Positions 52,976-55,589 of a stretch of 55,589 nucleotides of DNA are shown piece by piece. Made by a program: the position numbers and the translations under genes. Every line of letters starts with the position of its first letter. Position 1 is the stretch's first letter. The DNA is taken from contig CAUJEM010000077.1 in NCBI GenBank assembly GCA_963169915.1, forward strand, positions 1 to 55,589, read 5' to 3'. A model generated the notes under the pieces. It made no database searches and was not told where the DNA came from. It saw nothing but the letters and a program-made list of their open reading frames with translations. The stretch is from Myxococcota bacterium. GTDB taxonomy: Bacteria > Myxococcota_A > Polyangia > Polyangiales > Polyangiaceae.

Positions 52976-54745
52976 TCAGTCGACGTGCGTGTCCTCCTGC
53001 GTTGCGGCGAGCACCTCTTCCACGGTCGTGCGCCCTTGCAGCACCTTTCGCGCGCCGTCGTCGCGCAAGCTGTCCATCCCGTCTTGCTGGGCTCGACGCT
53101 TGATGCTCTGCGCGTCCGCCTGGCTCAAGATGAGCCCCGCCACCCCGTCGTCCACGATGAGCAGCTCATAGATGCCGCGGCGGCCCGTGTAGCCGTTGCC
53201 GCCACACTGCTCGCAGCCCTTGGGGCGGTAGAAGGTCGGCAGCCCCGGCCCGGTCCAGCCGACCGGCTGGTACTCGATGTCCGGCACCTGATAGCTGCGG
53301 GTGAGCTGACGCTCGGCGCGGCGCTTGGTCGCCACCTCGTCGATCCCGAGCTGCTCCAGCTCGAAGGGGGTCGCCTCGTACGGCTCCTTGCAGCTTGGAC
53401 ACAGCACGCGCACCAAGCGCTGCGCCAAGATGCCCGCGACGGTGGAGCGCACCAAGAAGGGCTCCACGTCCATGTCCGTGAGCCGCGCGACCGCGCTGGC
53501 CGCGTCGTTGGTGTGGATGGTGGAGAGCACCAAGTGCCCCGTCATGGAGGCCTGGATGGCGATCTCCGCCGTCTCCCGGTCACGGATCTCACCCACCATG
53601 ATGATGTCCGGATCTTGCCGCAAGAAGGCCCGCAGCGCGCTCGCGAAGGTGAGCCCAATCTTCGGTTGGACGTGGACCTGGTGGATTCCGGCGATCTCGT
53701 ACTCTACGGGATCTTCCGCCGTGAGGATGTTGACGTTCGGTTGGTTGATCTTGTTGAGGCAGGCGTACAGCGTGGTGGTCTTGCCGCTACCCGTCGGACC
53801 CGTCACCAAGATGATCCCGTCCGGCTTGGCGATGAGCCGGTTCATCAGGTGGTAGTCGCGGTCGGCGAAGCCGAGCTCGGTGAGGTCGAGCAGCGTGTTG
53901 GCCTTCACCAGGAGGCGCATCACGATCCGCTCGTGGTCCCTGCTCGTCGGGATGGTGGAGACGCGCACGTCGATGGCGCGCCCGGCGATCTTCAACGAGA
54001 TGCGGCCGTCTTGCGGCAGGCGCTTCTCCGCGATGTTGAGCCCCGCCATGATCTTCACGCGCGCCACGACCGAGCTCATGAACTGCCGGGAAGCGCGGCG
54101 CGCGATGTAGAGCTCACCATCGATGCGGTACCGGACGATGACCTCTTTCTCCTCGGGCTCGATGTGGATGTCGCTGGCGCGCTCCTTCATGGCCTGAGAA
54201 AATAGGGAGTTGACCCAGCGGATGATGGGGGCGTCGTCGTCGGAGTCGAGGATGTCCTCGTCGTCCTCCGCGACGTGCTCCTCACCCCCGCCGAGCTCGC
54301 TGGCGGTCTCCAGGCGCTCGTAGACCCGGTTGATGGCGTCGACGACCACCTCCACCACCGCCACTTGCGCCACCACGGGCTTGCCGAAGATGGCCCGCAC
54401 GTCGTCCAGCGCCGCGGTGTCGAAGGGATCCGCGCACACGACCTCCACGTGCGCGTCCGTCTCCGCCGTGACGAGCAAGCGCCGCGAGCGCGCGTACCCG
54501 ATGGGCAGGTGCGACGCCGCGGGCAGCGACACGCTGGCGGCGTTCACCGCCGTCAGGAAGGGGAGCCCGCACTCCGCGGCCAGCGCTCGCGCGACGCTCA
54601 CGTCCGTGGCGATGCCCGACTGCACCAAGAGCTCCATCAAGCCCACCGCGCGCTCGCGCTGCTGCGCGTAGAGCGGCTCGAGCGCCTCGGGCGTCACGAC
54701 GCCGTGACGGGTCAGCACCGATCCCAGCGCGCGTTGCTCGAGCAT
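52976..54745 (-). CDS. gspE: Type II secretion ATPase GspE
   Basis: GspE is the hexameric ATPase powering pseudopilus assembly. The 589-residue product has an N-terminal MshEN-like domain (about 1-145), Walker A GPTGSGKT (316-323), the Asp box TAEDPVEYE, Walker B DPDIIMVGEIRDRETAE, the His box STIHTNDA, and a tetracysteine zinc site (CPSC and CEQCGGNGYTGR). All catalytic residues are present, in contrast to the CpaF-like protein at 9928-11667. The start is ATG 54745, 15 bp after gspD. Confidence 0.97.
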   Translation of the reverse strand: MLEQRALGSVLTRHGVVTPEALEPLYAQQRERAVGLMELLVQSGIATDVSVARALAAECGLPFLTAVNAASVSLPAASHLPIGYARSRRLLVTAETDAHVEVVCADPFDTAALDDVRAIFGKPVVAQVAVVEVVVDAINRVYERLETASELGGGEEHVAEDDEDILDSDDDAPIIRWVNSLFSQAMKERASDIHIEPEEKEVIVRYRIDGELYIARRASRQFMSSVVARVKIMAGLNIAEKRLPQDGRISLKIAGRAIDVRVSTIPTSRDHERIVMRLLVKANTLLDLTELGFADRDYHLMNRLIAKPDGIILVTGPTGSGKTTTLYACLNKINQPNVNILTAEDPVEYEIAGIHQVHVQPKIGLTFASALRAFLRQDPDIIMVGEIRDRETAEIAIQASMTGHLVLSTIHTNDAASAVARLTDMDVEPFLVRSTVAGILAQRLVRVLCPSCKEPYEATPFELEQLGIDEVATKRRAERQLTRSYQVPDIEYQPVGWTGPGLPTFYRPKGCEQCGGNGYTGRRGIYELLIVDDGVAGLILSQADAQSIKRRAQQDGMDSLRDDGARKVLQGRTTVEEVLAATQEDTHVD

Positions 54746-54759
54746 CCCGCCCCTCTTCC

Positions 54760-55589
54760 TCAGCGCTCGATGTTGACGCTGCGCGCCATCGGGTTGATCC
54801 GAAACGGCGGCTCCAGCGAGCCGTGAGGCCCAGGGTTGGCGCCCGGCGCGGCCGCCCCGGGGTTGGTGGTGTTGGGCGCGGTGACGCGACGCCGCCGCGT
54901 CGGCGTCGTGGCCGGGAGCGTCGTGGCGGGGGTGGCCCCCGGCGCCGGCGCCGCCGTCGAGGCGCCAGCGGTCGTCCCCCGCACCGAGGTTGGGAGATCC
55001 AGCGGCTCGCTCGGGGCGTGCTCCACGGGCTCCTTCGGCTTGCTCTCCTCCTCCAGTCGGATCTGCTCCTCCACCTGGAAGTAGGCCTGCCGGATGTCCT
55101 CCACCAAGCCGTTGGCGCGCGCGTAGTCCCGCGGCGGCTCCCAGTCTTGCCCGCTGAAGACGAAGTAGCGATCCAAGAACTCCTGCCGCTCTTGCATCTT
55201 GCGCTCGAAGATCTTCCGGAGGTCCGCTTGGTCTCGGATGATGTACGGCGTCAAGATGAGCAGCAGGTTGGTCTTGCGGTTGGCCGTGGTGGTGCTGCGG
55301 AACAAGAACCCGAGCAGGGGCAGGTCACCCAAGACGGGGATCTTGTCGCGGCTCTTGACCACCGCGTCGCGCATCAAGCCGCCGATGACGACCGTCTGCT
55401 CATCGTCCACCACCACCTCGGTGCGCGCCGTGCGCTTGGTGATGGAGACGACCCCGAGCGTGCCCGACGCGGCCCCTTGCTCGCTGATCTCCTGGTCGAT
55501 CTCGAGGCGGATCTGGTTGGCCTCGTTCACGTGAGGCGTCACCTTGATCTTGGTGCCGACGTCCTGCCGGGGCGTGGCGTAGCCGCCGA
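54760..55589 (-). CDS. gspD: Type II secretion outer-membrane secretin GspD (5' part outside window)
   Basis: About 276 C-terminal residues are visible, running off the window end. The secretin core is clear: GTKIKVTPHVN, TEVVVDDEQTVVIGGLM, VPVLGDLPLLGFLFRST and NLLLILTPYIIR. After the pore domain comes an S-domain-like helical region (DRYFVFSGQDWEPP and beyond), then a Pro/Thr/Ala/Gly-rich tail (last about 90 residues), longer than usual. The gene is first in the visible operon; gspC would be expected upstream, outside the window. Confidence 0.95.
   Translation of the reverse strand, partial: GGYATPRQDVGTKIKVTPHVNEANQIRLEIDQEISEQGAASGTLGVVSITKRTARTEVVVDDEQTVVIGGLMRDAVVKSRDKIPVLGDLPLLGFLFRSTTTANRKTNLLLILTPYIIRDQADLRKIFERKMQERQEFLDRYFVFSGQDWEPPRDYARANGLVEDIRQAYFQVEEQIRLEEESKPKEPVEHAPSEPLDLPTSVRGTTAGASTAAPAPGATPATTLPATTPTRRRRVTAPNTTNPGAAAPGANPGPHGSLEPPFRINPMARSVNIER

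Overview
The window is a compact, very GC-rich chromosomal segment with few gaps. Its gene families point to a myxobacterium (Myxococcota, probably a Polyangia/Sorangium-type lineage). The evidence is a Roadblock/LC7 protein next to accBC, a MerR-TPR protein, an FHA-headed sigma-54 activator, two MeaB GTPases with a methylmalonyl-CoA mutase, a giant kinase-like/TPR protein and a full type II secretion operon. This placement is inferred from family content; no rRNA or tRNA gene was seen.

Layout. 1-2150: the 3' part of an MFS transporter and a convergent polytopic membrane protein. 2218-9897: a forward lipid and housekeeping run, yceD-rpmF-fabH-fabD-fabG-acpP-fabF-nrdR-ribD-def, with no plsX between rpmF and fabH. 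9928-11949: an FHA protein with a degraded secretion-ATPase domain and a 63-residue protein, both reverse. 11950-13062: about 1.1 kb without a convincing gene, holding a 17/21/25-bp tandem-repeat array. 13063-16775: MerR-TPR protein, nitrilase-type amidase, FHA/sigma-54 activator and a Cys-rich lipoprotein. 16790-28230: topoisomerase IV (parC-parE, reverse), divergent from bamA-gyrA-nth, then meaB. 28264-30596: accB-accC and a Roadblock protein (reverse). 30847-33974: an aconitase-fold protein without its iron-sulfur ligands, an outer-membrane-like protein and a VOC protein (forward). 33957-38467: ftsB, an MshEN/GAF-like protein, methylmalonyl-CoA mutase and a second meaB (reverse). 38668-43995: a 1775-residue pseudokinase-TPR protein. 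44083-55589: type II secretion genes gspD(partial)-E-F-(gspG-like)-G-H-I-J-K-L-M-N (reverse), mostly overlapping or closely spaced.

How they fit together. FabD, FabH, FabG, AcpP and FabF, plus AccB/AccC, cover most of fatty-acid initiation and elongation. Mcm, MeaB and the VOC protein suggest methylmalonyl-CoA metabolism. GyrA, ParC and ParE form a topoisomerase cluster around bamA. The secretion operon would export folded proteins through the outer membrane that BamA helps build.

The most unusual theme is long, intact proteins that keep an enzyme fold but have lost its catalytic residues: an aconitase-like protein (30847-32613), a TPR-fused kinase-like protein (38668-43995) and an FHA-fused CpaF-like protein (9928-11667). 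The second notable item is the tandem array at 12409-12716. Its plus strand repeats the 16S anti-Shine-Dalgarno core and its minus strand repeats a start-Arg-stop minigene.
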